From contig CM073886.1 in the NCBI GenBank assembly GCA_037176705.1, positions 23,173,501-23,237,500 of the forward strand: a stretch of DNA of 64,000 bases, given 5' to 3'. This DNA comes from Molossus alvarezi (taxonomy: Eukaryota; Chordata; Mammalia; Chiroptera; Molossidae). Position numbers and translations under genes: made by a program. The notes under the pieces are model-generated. The model was not told the DNA's origin. It saw nothing but the letters and a program-made list of their open reading frames with translations, and did no database searches. Positions 34,045 through 46,675 of this stretch are shown here, in pieces; the stretch's first letter is position 1, and every line of letters begins with the position of its first letter.

Positions 34045-34306
34045 GCCCTGGCCGGTATGGCTCAGCAGTTAGAGCGTTGGCCCACGGACGGGAGCATCCC
34101 GGGTTTGGTTCCTGCTAAGGGCACATACCTCAGTTGCAGTTTATCCCGGCCCCAGTTGGGGTTGTGTTGGTGACAACCACTAAATGTTTCTCTCTCACAT
34201 CGATGTTCCTCTCTCTTTCTCTTCCTCCCTCTCTCCTTCCTGCTCTACCTGAAGATACATGCAAAAATGTCCTCTGGTGAGGATAAAAAATTAAAAAATA
34301 AAGAAA
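34045..34306 (+). mobile_element. Ves SINE, type A, with target duplication
   Basis: Full-length sense copy between GAAGCCATATTTTGG (34031-34045) and GAAGCAATATTTTGG (34307-34321), one mismatch. Confidence 0.93.
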
Positions 34307-34798
34307 GAAGCAATATTTTGGAAACCTCTGAATCAAAAAGTAATATAAGATGAATCATCAGCACATAATATAAGCTAACCAAATAACTAAACATCTTTCC
34401 ACAGTCTTAACATATCCTCTTCTACTAAGAACTTGAATGCTACCATCACTTTAGAGAATGTCTCTAGGTTTCCCTTTCATATATAATCTTCAGTTGAGAT
34501 GTTCTTCGAAGGACTTCAGTTTCCTAAGATTTCTGAATTTCTGCTTCTTAAGTTTATTTACTTTGATAGTATTTTGTTTTCAAAATTCAAACTAAGACTT
34601 CTTAGTCATCTGAAGCTGTGCAGTTCAAAGTCTTTAAAGTAGACAAAAGACATACTATGTGACAGCTTGATTTCCTCTCCCAATGTCCCCTGATCAAAAA
34701 CATGAATACAGTAGATTCTCTATGCATAAAACCTTAAGATAATGTATATATTAAATGGCCAGTCATACAATTGTTTGCTATATAAATAGTATATTATA

Positions 34799-34815
34799 AC
34801 ACACACACACACACA
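34799..34815. repeat. (CA)n microsatellite, short
   Basis: Eight CA units. Confidence 0.9.
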
Positions 34816-34889
34816 AATAAAGCTATATAATACCCAATAATAGAAGGATGGTTACATATTTTTGGTTGATCTACTGGGGGAAAGATGGT

Positions 34890-35300
34890 ATGGTTATTAA
34901 TCTGATCACTCACTTGATAAATAGTGATTAAGCCTCTGTTATGTACCAGACACTGGAGAAAGAATGCTAAACTTAAGACACATGATCCTACCCACAAAAT
35001 CTCACAGTCTAGGGAAGAAGACAGACATTACACAAATGATCTAATAAATACATACATAAATAGCAACTATGTTAAGTGCTATGAAATAAATCAATGGGGC
35101 ACCCAATTGACATTGGAGATTTGCAGAAGTGATATTTGAGAAGATCCTGAGGGATGAATAGGGGTTTGACAGGTGGGGAACTGGGGCCTAAGGGCTGGGG
35201 AGGGAGAGGGCACATTACAGGCAGAAGGAACAGCACTTGCAAAGGCCCAAGTGTGAAGAGAAAGGAGGCCAGAGTGAATACTAGTTAACTGTCTACTGGT
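34890..35300 (-). mobile_element. L2, antisense
   Basis: The pattern is that of antisense L2: GTTATGTACCAGACACTGG, ACAGTCTAGGGAAGAAGACA, GTTAAGTGCTATGAAA, then GCAGAAGGAACAGCACTTGC and AAAGGCCCAAG. Confidence 0.75.
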
Positions 35301-35459
35301 CTAGTCCAGGAAAGGGGAAGGGACTTGGACCAGAGTGCTAACAAAGGAGATGGAGAAAAGAGAAAAGACGAAAATGTAACCCACAGAGAAGGGACATGAT
35401 GTTACAACCAATATAAAGAAAGAACATGGAACAACATGAAAAAACGGGCAGGATACAAT

Positions 35460-35765
35460 GTTTAATTTAAAAAGTAGGACCTCATATAATATATGATTTA
35501 GCTAAAGTTAAAAAAAATACATTTGAGAATAGTGAAACTGGCAGTAGGCTTACAGTGTAATGTAACATACTTTTATACTTATAAAAATACTTCTTAAAGG
35601 AAATGTATTCCTAAATTATGGCACATCCAACCAACAATATAACCATTAAAAACTTGGACTAGAACTTAGAACACAAAAAAGAGATTATGATATAATGAAA
35701 TTTAAAGTGCAAAACATATCATTGCAGACAGCATGATCAAGCTCCATTTTAAAAGGCTAATGTTC
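35460..35765 (+). mobile_element. old L1 3' fragment
   Basis: TAAATTATGGCACATCC, ATATAACCATTAAAAAC and GACAGCATGATCAAGCTCCA follow old L1 3' sequence in order. Weak match. Confidence 0.5.
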
Positions 35766-35967
35766 ACATTTAAGAGACTACATATTAAAGAGCACAGTAT
35801 TTTCTGTTTGTCAACAGAACATAAAACAATACAATTATTTAATACAAATACAGAGAAAAGGAATTAAGAAAATAAAAATAATCATAAAGATAACACATGC
35901 AAAAGAAGCTACCAATATATATACATTTTTGTTAAAGTTCTAATGTCTTAATATGAATGATTTTTAC

Positions 35968-36061
35968 CTTTTTTTAATGAATATAATGCTGAGGTGAAGA
36001 AGGTCAAATAACCAGGAGGCTGGGGCGAGCCACTGAACTCAAAGTACCCAAGTACTCCAGG
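35968..36061 (-). CDS. TXNDC11: TXNDC11 exon 5
   Basis: This exon encodes residues 234-264 plus one base. The acceptor TTCCTGCAG ends at 36062 and the donor AAAAAAAG|GTAAAAA begins at 35967. The peptide [19 protein letters not shown] opens the next thioredoxin-like segment of the lumenal region. The exon ends in a run of A just before the donor. The frame joins with exon 6 to give Asp 265. Confidence 0.95.
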
Positions 36062-36894
36062 CTGCAGGAACAAAAGCAGAATTAGGTGACTGAGGTATCA
36101 CTAATCACTGTGTAATGAAGATATTTTAAAACAAGAAAGACATGCCATTATAATTTGACAACTGCCATTCGTTGCATTTCATTTTTTTAAAAGCCTAACC
36201 ACATGAAAATAAAGTTGGGTTTTAGGGTGGACCCTTCCTTCCATTTAGACAACAGGGTTAAGGGATACAATTTCAGCAGCTTTTACAGTGGGAATTAATT
36301 CAGACCTGAAACTTCCTTCCTTCTGCCTAAATAGGTCTTTCCACTCTCTGTTGACATTTCTCCTACGTCCCTGGTTTAAAACCTCACCATCAAGTACAAG
36401 TATTCACTCAATTCTGTTTAGCAACTCCAGGCAAGTTGTCAATTTCCTTGTAATCTTTCTTAGATTTCTCCCTCTATTGCTTCCTCTCACTCCAAACACA
36501 CCTTCACACTTATTGGAAATCAGGTGACATCTGATTGACTTCACTTGTGTTTTAGGTCATCCTTCGAGGGACTCTTTCCTCCCCCGATATCCAGAACCCA
36601 GCATTCCACAATGACAACCCTGCTCTTTTGTCAGATCAGTCTGCAAAGGGCCCATTTCTTGCTCTATACCCCCACAAACTTATTTCCACCTGTTCATTCC
36701 ATTTCTCTAAGCTTAGGACAGAATGCCCCACCATTCTGCCAAACCAATACATTATCCCTTGCAGATAGATTCTGCCTTCCTGTTCAGAATAATTTCTTCC
36801 ATCTTTTAAGGCCCTGTGGCACCCATTCTCTCTGGTTTTGTTCTACAATGATTGCAACTGTCTGAAAAGCCAAACTGATATACCTGAGGAAAGA

Positions 36895-37078
36895 GTACTA
36901 GGTATGGAGTCAGAAGACTTAAACTCAGGTCAGATAGCTGAATGATCTTGGGTGAACCCTTCAAAGAGAAGCTTCAGTTTTCTTATCTGGCAAATGGAAC
37001 AATTCATCATGGGGTTACTGAGAAGAATGAGCTTGATGAACTATAGAGTACTAGACAAATGTAAAGGATCCTCTCTAG
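36895..37078 (+). mobile_element. MIR SINE
   Basis: TATGGAGTCAGAAGACTTAA, GATCTTGGGTGAAC, CAGTTTTCTTATCTGGCAAA and GGGGTTACTGAGAAGAATGA follow the MIR order. Confidence 0.8.
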
Positions 37079-37100
37079 CCCTAAAGCATGTAATATCATG

Positions 37101-37325
37101 CTTTTTTTTTTTTTTAAATCCTCACCCAAGGACATTTCTGCATTTATCTTGAGAGAGAGAGAAACATTGATGTGAGAGAGACACATCGACTGGCTGCCAC
37201 CCACACGACCCCAACGGGGCTGGGGACAAACTGCAACCCAGGTATGTGCCCTTAGCAGGAACCAAACACAGTACTCTCTAGTCCGCAGACCAATGCTCTA
37301 ACCACTGAGCCAAACAGGCCAGGCC
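37101..37325 (-). mobile_element. Ves SINE, type A
   Basis: Antisense copy flanked by ATCATGCT repeats (37095 and 37325 region). Its pyrimidine tract is shortened. Confidence 0.9.
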
Positions 37326-37697
37326 ATCATGCTCTTAATAAATAATGGTGGAGCTGATTTGATCACTGGGGCAAATTCAGATCCAAAAGGTAGAAATTTA
37401 ATCTGTTGCTGAAATTTTAAATCACCAAGTTGTATAAAAAAGGAAATTTCTAATCTGTAGTGGAACATACTAGCTTTCAAATCCAAATCACTTGCTTGTT
37501 CTCCTAAGATTCAATTTTCAATAAATCACTTGGTTTTTATTCTGGTAGGAATTGGGATATTCAGAATGTTCAATCCTAATATTATCTACAAAAAAAATCC
37601 AGCAAATAAGCAATTTCTAAAACAACTTAGAACATCAGAAAGCAAAGTATTGAAAACAGTATTTTCTTTTGCTAAACTCCTTCAAAATCTTTTATTT

Positions 37698-37914
37698 TAT
37701 TTTTTTAATCCTCACCCAAAGATATGTTTAGGGAGGAAGAGAGCGAAGGGAAGAAACATTGATGTGAGGGAGAAACATTGACTGGCTGCCTCCCGTATGT
37801 TCCCAAATGGGGGATCGAACCTGCAACCTAGGTATGTGCCCTGACGGGAAATCAAACCCAAAACCTTTTTGTGTACAGGAAGATACCGCAACCAACTGTG
37901 CCACCTAGCCAAGG
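37698..37914 (-). mobile_element. Ves SINE, type C
   Basis: Antisense copy from TTTTTTAATCCTCACCCAAAG to ACCTAGCCAAGG. Confidence 0.83.
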
Positions 37915-37930
37915 TTCCTCCAAAATCTTT

Positions 37931-38185
37931 TTTTTTCTTTTTTATCCTCACCCGAGGACACTTTTGCATTTATCTTCACAAGAACGGGAAGGAGAAAGGG
38001 AAGAAGAGAGAGAGAGAGAGAAACATCGATGTGAGAGAGACACATCAAGTGGTTGCCACCCACACGTCCCCAATCAGTGCTGGGGACAAACTGCAACCGA
38101 GGTACATGCCCTTAGCGGGAACCAAACCCAAGACTTTCTGGTCTGCAGGCCGACACTCTAACCGCTGAGCCAAACGGGCCAGGGC
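37931..38185 (-). mobile_element. Ves SINE, type A, with target duplication
   Basis: Full-length antisense copy flanked by CCTCCAAAATCTTTT on both sides (37917-37931 and 38186-38200). It sits immediately beside the older copy at 37698. Confidence 0.93.
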
Positions 38186-39227
38186 CTCCAAAATCTTTTT
38201 AACAAGCCAATCCAGAATTGGCTTAAAGTAGAATTGCATAGTGTTGGGGTTCTTAAGGTTTAAAACCAGGGTACAATAGTGTCATAAGCCTTACTACCAA
38301 GAACAAAAGAAAAGACAAAATCTTCCGACATTGTAGTCACTTAGTTCATGTTGGATGCAAGATTACAAAAATGGAAACTAGTGGAAAGAATAATGATTTA
38401 TTTTTTAAAAACATTCTGACCAATCTCCCAAACTAAAACCAAATGGAATAAACTCATCTAAATATTAATAAATGTTTCACTGCTAAAAATCAAATGAGAT
38501 GAATTTCAGCTTTCTTCTCATATCATGGTCTCTCCAGTGGCTTCACAGAAGTGAACATATGACCCATAAACAAATCTACATCTACATGAATGTATGCAAC
38601 TACATAGGTGTTTATGTACCCAAATGCACACGTGTACAGATATTAACGGAAGTAAAAAAAAAAATTTGAATCCTGACTCTGCAAGAGAAACCCCAATTAA
38701 ACCTTTAAAAATAAACAAAAGTTGGACCATTTGTGGAAATTTCTCTAATCTGAGGATTTATTTTTGTCAGTGGCATCACTGCTGCAATTTTACAAGGGGC
38801 TACATAGCTTGGACAAAGGAGCCTCTATCTTCATAAGAACTGGTATTGAACTTATCAAGTAGTTTGATCAAAAATATTCCATAAACAATAAATATAAAAC
38901 AAATAATCTCATAGGCAAAATTATTTTCACGTTTTATTGCCAAAGAAACAGAGACCATAAGATTCAACAACTATACGAGATAATTTAAAGCCGTATAACA
39001 GCTATTTTAAAATAAAACAAAAACAGGCAAAAAATATTTTTAAGTGTTATTTTTCAAATAGTCACAATTTGCGACAATCTATATTAAATTTTGAAAACTG
39101 GCCTGTTTGAGGATGTAACTTAAAATTAATATTTCAAAATAATAAAAAAAGGAAATAAAGTGAATTGCTAGTTATCTGTTTATTTCTATTACAAATTATC
39201 ATTTAAAATGTACTAAAATGACTGGTT

Positions 39228-39474
39228 ATTCTTTTTTTTTTTAATCCTCACCCGAGGATATTTTTCCATTTTTTGTTCAGATAGAGTGGGAGGGAGAGAG
39301 AGAAAGAGCGAAACATAGACGTGAAAGGGACACATCGAGTGGTTGCCACCCACACAACCCAACCAGGGCCAGGGACAAACTGCAACCAAGGTACGTGCCC
39401 TTAGCAGGAACCGAACCTGGGTCTCTCTGGACCGCTGGCCGATGCTCAAACTGCTGAGCCAAACCAGCCAGGGC
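39228..39474 (-). mobile_element. Ves SINE, type A, with target duplication
   Basis: Full-length antisense copy, repeat ATGACTGGTT on both sides (39218 and 39475). Confidence 0.95.
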
Positions 39475-39989
39475 ATGACTGGTTTTTCTTTAAGTCAAAC
39501 AAAGTTTGCAACCATTTCCCCAAAGTTTCAGTGTCTCCCCAACAGAAGCTGCATTTGAGAAGAGATTACATATGTCAGAGTTCCTTCCAGAATTCTTTCT
39601 TAAATCTGGAAAAAGGAGAGTTTGGGGAATAAAAGTCATGCATATGCATATATGCAAACCTTTCTAGGCCTGGGTTCCTAGTCTACTCAGCTGCAAATAA
39701 ACCAGGGGCTGGTTCAAAGCACGACTCTAACCCTAATATACATTTGAGACTCTTTTTCAGATGAGCTGGTTGAGCACATAAGCCAGCCTGACACTGGTTT
39801 ACAATGGGGTGCAAGCCCTGCTGGTACATAATTTATTCCTCCTCACTCTGCCGCTTGCCATTTGTAAAGATCATCTGACCCCAGGTTCCAACTGCAATGT
39901 TTCTATTAGTCCACTCCCAGATGCTTAAACAGCTACCAGGTAAACAGTCATGGGAACTCAACTGAGAACATTAATTTGGGGAGGACACT

Positions 39990-40140
39990 ACTCAACCCTC
40001 TACATCTTGTTTATCTGTTTTCCTTTGTTATTTATCTCCACGTTAGAACTCCATGAAACAGAGGCTCTCGCTTAGTCATCACCATATTTACAGCACAGAG
40101 CAGGCACAAAATAAACATTTGTTAATGAGTGAATGGGGAT
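39990..40140 (+). mobile_element. L2 3' end
   Basis: CTCCATGAAACAGAGGCTCT, ACAGCACAGAGCAGGCACAA and ATAAACATTTGTTAATGAGT match the L2 terminus. Confidence 0.8.
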
Positions 40141-40898
40141 AAAAAGATAAATAAGACAATACTCCTTTATTAAGTTAACAATTTAGCAAAGAACATAATG
40201 AATGCCAGATTATAATCTGACCCACTTTGTGATTTTAATTCCATTCCATAATGTACAGTGTATTCAGTACCTGCTATAATGAGGTTAAAAATAGATTATT
40301 AATAGGAGGCCAGCAAATCCTCATCAGCATTAAATATTTATTTCCTAAGTGAATACTATTTGCATTTTGGCATAAATTTCAGCAAATGATGGCAACTGAA
40401 ATATTTCTGCACTAATGTTAACTCACACCTAGAAAACTTAAAACTATTTAGTTCACAGTGCTATCAAACTATAAATTGACACAGTATCTATTTATTTGCT
40501 TGGCATTCACAGTAGTCTTTTACTAACAAGCAACAATAAGCAGCAGGTGCCAAGCATTCTACTAGGTGTTTCTTCAAAATGCTCAGGTTTTCTGTTACCT
40601 GGCAATTTACCCAACACCTTGCTTGTCCCTCCAAAAGATTGCCAAGCCTTTTCCCATCCCACTTAAATGTAAAACAATTTGGTTTACCATAAATGACAAG
40701 CATAAATGAATGGATAAAAAAAAGAAATACCAAAATTAGAAGAGCCATAAAACTAGAGAATTTGAAATCATGACATTACCATTACTCAGTCCTATCCCTT
40801 TCCAATCAATTTAATGTCCACCAAAATAAAAATGACACTGGGATATGTTTGCCTATTTTGTACACAAGGAATAAATCACATTTCCCTGTCTGTATCTT

Positions 40899-41140
40899 TT
40901 TTTTTTTTTTTTTTAATCCTCACCCGAGGACATTTTTCCATTTTTTGTTCAGATAGAGCGGGAGGGAGAGAGAGAGAGAAACATCGATGTGAAGGGACAC
41001 ATCGAGTGGCTGCCACCCGCACGACCAACCAGGACCGGGGACAAACTGCAACCGAGGTACGTGCCCTTAGCAGGAACCGAACCTGGGTCTCTCTGTACCG
41101 CAGGCCGATGCTCCAACCACTGAGCCAAACCGGCCAGGGC
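40899..41140 (-). mobile_element. Ves SINE, type A, with target duplication
   Basis: Full-length antisense copy with a perfect 15-base repeat CCCTGTCTGTATCTT (40884-40898 and 41141-41155). Near-consensus, so young. Confidence 0.96.
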
Positions 41141-41734
41141 CCCTGTCTGTATCTTAAATAGGCAGGAATAACCTCAATAAAGAAGGATTCTACAATTAGA
41201 GTAAATGAAGAAAGTAAAATTTCTTAACATGGTTTACAACGAGATGACTTAATGCTCTTGATCTCTCTCTGTAGTATGTATACACTGGCAAGTTTGCTTC
41301 AGTTTTTAACTACATTCATTATTTATAAGGTAGTCATGATTTTAGGGCATATCTGGGAAGAAAATTCTAGAGCCTACTCTGTCTCAATATTGTGATTATC
41401 ATACACAAAACTCTCCCAGTTCTGCAGAATAGATACGAATGACCCAATTAACAATACCAAATAGTAAAAACTCTGCTGCTTTAACAGTAACTCAAGAGTC
41501 ACGGCCCCATCCTTTATCACAATTTATTCTTAGAACCATTACTAAAATTGATGAAAAGAAGTCATGAGTCAAATTAAGAAGCCAACACCTTGAAAATTTT
41601 TTTTATCATGAAAGAGAAAGGTTCAAAAATGACACAGAATAGTTTAATATTCAAAGTTTTAACTTTTAGCTACATAATGACGTTTCAACTCAGATACCTT
41701 ACTTAAAATTTATTTGTGTACAAGGGAGAATTTG

Positions 41735-41935
41735 GGGAGCCAGACCTGGGCTACAGGCCAGTCTCCAATTAGGGCAAAATCATACCCTCTCTGTACCTTA
41801 TTGTCTTAATCTGTTCAAAGGGCCTACAATTTCTATCTATCGCACATGGCTATTGGGAAGATCAAAAATAAAAGCACTTGAAAACCAAAAAGCACTTACC
41901 AATGCACAGTTTTTGCTCATTATCTGTTTACTTAT
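41735..41935 (+). mobile_element. MIR SINE
   Basis: GAGCCAGACCTGGGCT, CTCTGTACCTTATTGTC, GGCTATTGGGAAGATCAAA and AAAGCACTT follow MIR order. Confidence 0.7.
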
Positions 41936-42206
41936 AAGAACTAAAGTACTTTGAAATTTATACAATCAAGTATTTATAATATTCACCCTTTAATGTCTTT
42001 CTGCAATGTTAAGTAATTACATTGTTTTCCTAAAAATTGCATCAAGTCAGAGTCATATTTTATAAACACAAAACTATGGGTTAATGATGAATAATCTGAT
42101 TAGGGCAGGTCTGAGAGATCTAAGTTACATAAAATATTTTCCATTGGTTACAAACTTCTACTTTTATAGGTAATTCAATATCAAATAATCTGAATAGACT
42201 TTTAAA

Positions 42207-42412
42207 AATATGTTTTTACTGACTTTAGAGAAAGAGGAAGGGAAAGAGAAACATCAGTGTGAGAGAGAAACATGGATTGGCTGCCTCCTGCATGCCCCCT
42301 ACTGGGGACTGAGCCCGCAACCCAGGTATATGCCCTGACCAGGAATCAAACTGGACTTCTCTCTCAATCCATGTTTCGGACAATGCTCAATCCACTGAGC
42401 CACACCGAGCAT
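42207..42412 (-). mobile_element. Ves SINE, type C, rearranged head
   Basis: Antisense copy. Between the middle and the head lies a stretch (about 42355-42385) resembling the complement of the TTTCTCTCTCAATCCATG region, so the head was probably rearranged. Confidence 0.78.
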
Positions 42413-42440
42413 GAATAGGCTTTTAAAAGGATTCATCTAG

Positions 42441-42645
42441 TCTGGCTGCTGTGGCTCAGTAGTTGAGCACTGACCCTGCACCAAGAGGTTGCTGATTTAA
42501 TTCCTAGTCAGGACCCATGTCCAGGTTGTGGGCCCAGTGTGGGGCATGCAGAAGACGGCCAATCAATGTTCTCTCTCATTGATGTTTCTATCTCTCTCCT
42601 TCTCACTTCCTCTCTCTCTCTAAAATCAATAAAGGAAAAAAAAAT
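42441..42645 (+). mobile_element. Ves SINE, type B
   Basis: Sense copy from TCTGGCTGCTGTGGCTCAG to AAAATCAATAAAGGAAAA, head to head with the copy at 42207. Confidence 0.87.
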
Positions 42646-42779
42646 TTTTTTAAAGAAGTCATCTATAGGACTTACACAAATTCAAACCAAGATACCATTA
42701 CAGCATTCCTCTCTATAACAGCAATATAAGCATGTAAGAATAGAGTTCAGTATACATAAAATAAAAGTGTATGTTAATA

Positions 42780-42936
42780 GCCCTGGCCGGGTGGCTCAGT
42801 TAGTTGGAGCATCATCCTGAATACCAAAAGGTGTTAGGTTTGATTCCCATTCAGGACACATATCTAGGTTTCGGGTTTGATTCCCAGTAGGGGCACATAT
42901 GGAAGGCAACCAATTGATGTTTTTCTCTCACATCGA

Positions 42937-42980
<44 letters not shown>

Positions 42981-43045
42981 CCCTCACCCCCCTTCCTCTC
43001 TCTCGAATCAATAAAAACATATTCTCAGGTGAGGATAAAAAAAAA
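42780..43045 (+). mobile_element. Ves SINE, type C
   Basis: Sense copy with an expanded (TC)n tract at 42938-42978 and the tail TCTCAGGTGAGGATAAAA. Confidence 0.88.
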
Positions 43046-43199
43046 AGTTTATGTTAATATAGAAAAAGTTGTTAATTTCAGGAGATCAATACTTCCCAAG
43101 TAATAAACACTAACTGTACAATTTTATGATGGTCCAAACTGTTCACAAACATCTGGATTAGAGACAAATCAATTTATAATACATGAACATGTTTTTTTT

Positions 43200-43450
43200 G
43201 TTTGTTTTTTTATCCTCACCCGAGGATATTTTTCCATTTTTTGTACAGATAGAGTGGGAGGGAGAGAGAGGAAGGGAGAGAGAGAGAGAAACATCGATGT
43301 GAAAGGGACACATCGAGTGGCTGCCACCCGCACGACCAACCAGGGCAGGGACCAACTGCAACCGAAGTACGTGCCCTTAGCGGGAACCGAACCCGGGTCT
43401 CCACGGACCGCAGGCCGATGCTCTAACCGCTGAGCCAAACTGGCCAGGGC
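43200..43450 (-). mobile_element. Ves SINE, type A, with target duplication
   Basis: Near-consensus antisense copy flanked by GAACATGTTTTTTTT (43185 and 43451). Probably young. Confidence 0.95.
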
Positions 43451-43707
43451 GAACATGTTTTTTTTAATGCAGGAAATATTATCAAATGCCACAAGACATC
43501 ACAAACACATTTAGAAACGTAAGTAAAAAACAATGCCATTCTAACAAACCTCAGAAGTGCCACAAAAATATTAAATAACTATTTCAGCCTAATTTTGATA
43601 TACCTAAATTTAATATACTTTATAAATAAAATCCATATTTAGAAAAAATATAAATCAGGAGATAAGTCTCTTGATCAAAACAAGTCTCTCTCTCAGTACA
43701 ATTTCTT

Positions 43708-43970
43708 TTTTTTTTTTTTTTAATCCTCACCCGAGGACATTTTTCCATTTTTTGTACAGATAGAGTGGGAGGGAGAGAGAGGAAGAGAGAGAGAGAGAGA
43801 GAGAGAGAAACATCGATATGAAAGGGATACATCGAGTGGCTGCCACCCGCAAGACCAACCAGGGCCGGGGACAAACTGCAACCGAAGTACGTGCCCTTAG
43901 CAGGAACCGAACCCGGGTCTCTCCGGACCGCAGGCCAACGCTCTAACCGCTGAGCCAAACCAGCCAGGGC
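43708..43970 (-). mobile_element. Ves SINE, type A, with target duplication
   Basis: Near-consensus antisense copy flanked by a perfect AGTACAATTTCTT (43695-43707 and 43971-43983). Confidence 0.96.
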
Positions 43971-44028
43971 AGTACAATTTCTTTAAATCAGTGAAGTCCT
44001 TAACATACTTAGGATGCATACTATTTTT

Positions 44029-44261
44029 AAAATCCTCATCTGAGGATGTTTATTGATTTTAGAGAGAGGAATGGGTGGTGGGGGAGTGGAGAGAGAAAAA
44101 CATTGATGTGAAAGAGAAACATCAATCAGTTGCCTCCAGTATACACCCTGATCAGGGACTGAGCCTGAAACCCAGGTATGGGCCCTGACTAGCTATCAAA
44201 CCCTCAATCTTTTGGTGTACCAGGATTTTGCTCCAACCAGCTGAGCCACACAGCCAGGGCA
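44029..44261 (-). mobile_element. Ves SINE, type C
   Basis: Diverged antisense copy from TTAAAATCCTCATCTGAGG to CACACAGCCAGGGC. Confidence 0.83.
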
Positions 44262-44554
44262 GGATGCATGCTTCCTTAGCCGGGTTACAGACAAACGATT
44301 TGAATAAAAATCTGAGTCTCAGGGACAGCTCTATTGGTGACAATATAACTCCCTAGTCTTCTACAGATAACACTCTAGAATTTTCTAGTCAAGTTACTGC
44401 TTAATTTTCATCTGCTCTCTACTGCCACTGTTATAAGCAGATAAAGTTGTAACAATTAGATTGTGGCATTGTGTGCTACATGAAAAAAAGATGTGTGTAT
44501 ACTAAGTAACACCTATAAGGCATCATCTTAAGGTTTTATTTGGGGAAACAGTAA

Positions 44555-44790
44555 TTTATAGTAGTGGCTCTCAACTGGGGTGACTTTTCCATACACCCAC
44601 CCCCAACCTGCCGCCAAGGAACATTTTGGTGATACTTGGATATTTTTGGTTGTTACAACTAAGAGGGGTGGGGAGGGTACTGGTATCTAGTAGGTCAAGG
44701 ATGCTTCTAAACATCCTGCAACGCACAGGAGAGCCCCCACCACAAAAAAATTTCCTGACTCCAAATGTTAATAATGCCGAGGTTTAAATA
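44555..44790 (+). mobile_element. MER5A hAT-Charlie element
   Basis: GTGGCTCTCAACTGGGGTGA, TTTTTGGTTGTTACAACTAA, CTAAACATCCTGCAACGCAC and AATAATGCCGAGGTTTA match MER5A. Non-coding. Confidence 0.9.
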
Positions 44791-45829
44791 TCTTAATTCA
44801 GAGGAATGTCCAAAAGTATATGTGCTCTAGAGTGGGACCTCCTTCAACTTTATTATTTATTCAACTGTCAAACCATAATAGTGGTTTCATTTCTAGTTCT
44901 GGAATGTTGTCTTTATGTTCTCTTGTGCACTGTGTGTATGCAATTGACATCACTTCTTTCTAGGCTGGATTTGGCATGTTTCACAAGATACATGGTTTCA
45001 CAAATGTCACTTGAGCTTGATTCTCAAGTTCTTTCACAATTAATCAAATGTCTCTTGTCAACTAGATAATTTCATCTCAATGAGAAGAAATTCTGTGAAG
45101 GATAAAACTCATGACAAAAGCTATCTACAGTTTTGGGGAGGAAGTTCCTTTAAAGGCCAGGAGAAGCTGTACAGGGGTCCCACTGTGGCAGCACTCTTTT
45201 GGTTCTGTTCAAAGGTAGTCTAAACACTGCTTGTACATTATTATAAATAAGTCGGCTGCGCTGCCAAAACAACCTTGAGTACTGTCACTAGCACATCAGT
45301 GAGTCTGATGTGAACTCAGTGTTAAACTGGGAGCATAATCCCTAAAAGCACTGTGAAAAGCAGGTTCAGAGAATGCACAGGCTAAATAAAGCTAAGAATT
45401 CATCCTTGCTGCTCAGTCATAAACATGCATCTGTCTCTCTCCTACAGACACAACTAGAGAGAACACTTCAAATATCTTAGAGGCAAGAAATTAAAAAAAA
45501 AAAAAAAAATAGAAAGATCTCTAATACAGATGTTCAAGGCATTGTCATAATACTTTTCAAATCAAAAACTGATGAACCTTCTTCCTCTGTCTGCCTCTTT
45601 CCAACCTCTCTAAATTTCATCAAGGATAAAACATTCAGGAGAGATTATCTGAGCCAACTCCTTTACTTTAGAGATGAAAAATCTGTGTAAAACTCAGAAA
45701 TCAGAGACTTTCTATTGTCAAGGCCAAACCCCAGGATTCCAGAATCCTAGCTGAGTCCTTCTCCTTATCACATGACCTCTGCTAAGATCAGGCTCAAATC
45801 TCTCTAGACACAATTCTCTGACAGAGCCA

Positions 45830-46070
45830 GCCAGTGTGGCTCAGTGGACTGAGTGTCATCCCATGGACTGAGAGGTCCTGGTTCAATTCCCTGTCAGGGT
45901 ACATGCCTAGGTTGCAGGTGGTTCAATTACCTGTCAGGGCACATGCCTAGGTTGTAGGCTCGATTTCCAGTAGAGGGCATGCAGGAGGCAGCCGATTGAT
46001 GTTTCTCTCTCACATCAATGTTTCTATCTCTCTCTCTCTCTAAAAAAAAAAAATCAATAAAAACATTTTT
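45830..46070 (+). mobile_element. Ves SINE, type C, with internal duplication
   Basis: Sense copy. The section GGTTCAATTNCCTGTCAGGG to TGCCTAGGTTG occurs twice in tandem (about 45881-45917 and 45919-45956). Confidence 0.87.
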
Positions 46071-46479
46071 TAAAAATCTTTGCTAGAGCTAGAAGAAATA
46101 ATAAAGTTGCCTCTCAGTGTTCTTACTAGGGTCAGTGATCTCAATTTCTTCCCCAATTTTTTTTGAAAGAAAAAACAAATGCTGCAATGTATCTGTTGAT
46201 GTACACAGCTCCTCTCCAACTTTTCTCTTTACTTTTTAGAAGACAATAAAAACTTAAAGGAAAAACAAAGGGTAATGATCAAAACTGGGCAGGGTATTTT
46301 ACAAAAGTCTCAACAGTACAACTGAAGAAAGACCACTTGGCCCTTGCAGGTCATTTTTGATCCTCTTAATTATAAAACAAATAAAAGGTTTCTTTATATA
46401 AGTAGGGAATTTGTCAGGCATTATACACATTTTAAGTTTCTCTCAATAGTAATAAATGTACAGTATCTTTCCACTATTT

Positions 46480-46675
46480 TTCATTTATTGGGACTATATC
46501 TTAGGCATTTTCATTTCTTATCTCCTTTAATCCCTATGTTACAGATGAGGAAATGGAAGCTTAAAGGGGTTTAGTAACTAGTCCAATGCCACACAGCTAG
46601 TGACAGAGCTGAGTTTGGACTCAGGCCTGTTGAATCCTAATTCTTCACCATTTTGCTATACCACCTCTAGTGACT
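46480..46675 (-). mobile_element. MIR SINE, antisense
   Basis: ATGTTACAGATGAGGAAATG, AATGCCACACAGCTAGTGAC and GAGCTGAGTTTGGACTCAGG are the complement of the MIR core. Confidence 0.88.

Larger units (their letters stand above)
14691..35967 (-). other. TXNDC11 intron 5 (21 kb)
   Basis: Most of this intron is transposon-derived: an L2 piece, old L1 fragments, the HAL1-like element, several bat L1 3' ends and about twenty SINEs. Stretches I could not assign are 17760-18420, 20230-21100, 22460-22950, 23190-24690, 26240-27200, 32240-32640 and 33545-34030. The 20350-20640 stretch is of more even composition, but I do not recognise it. Confidence 0.8.
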
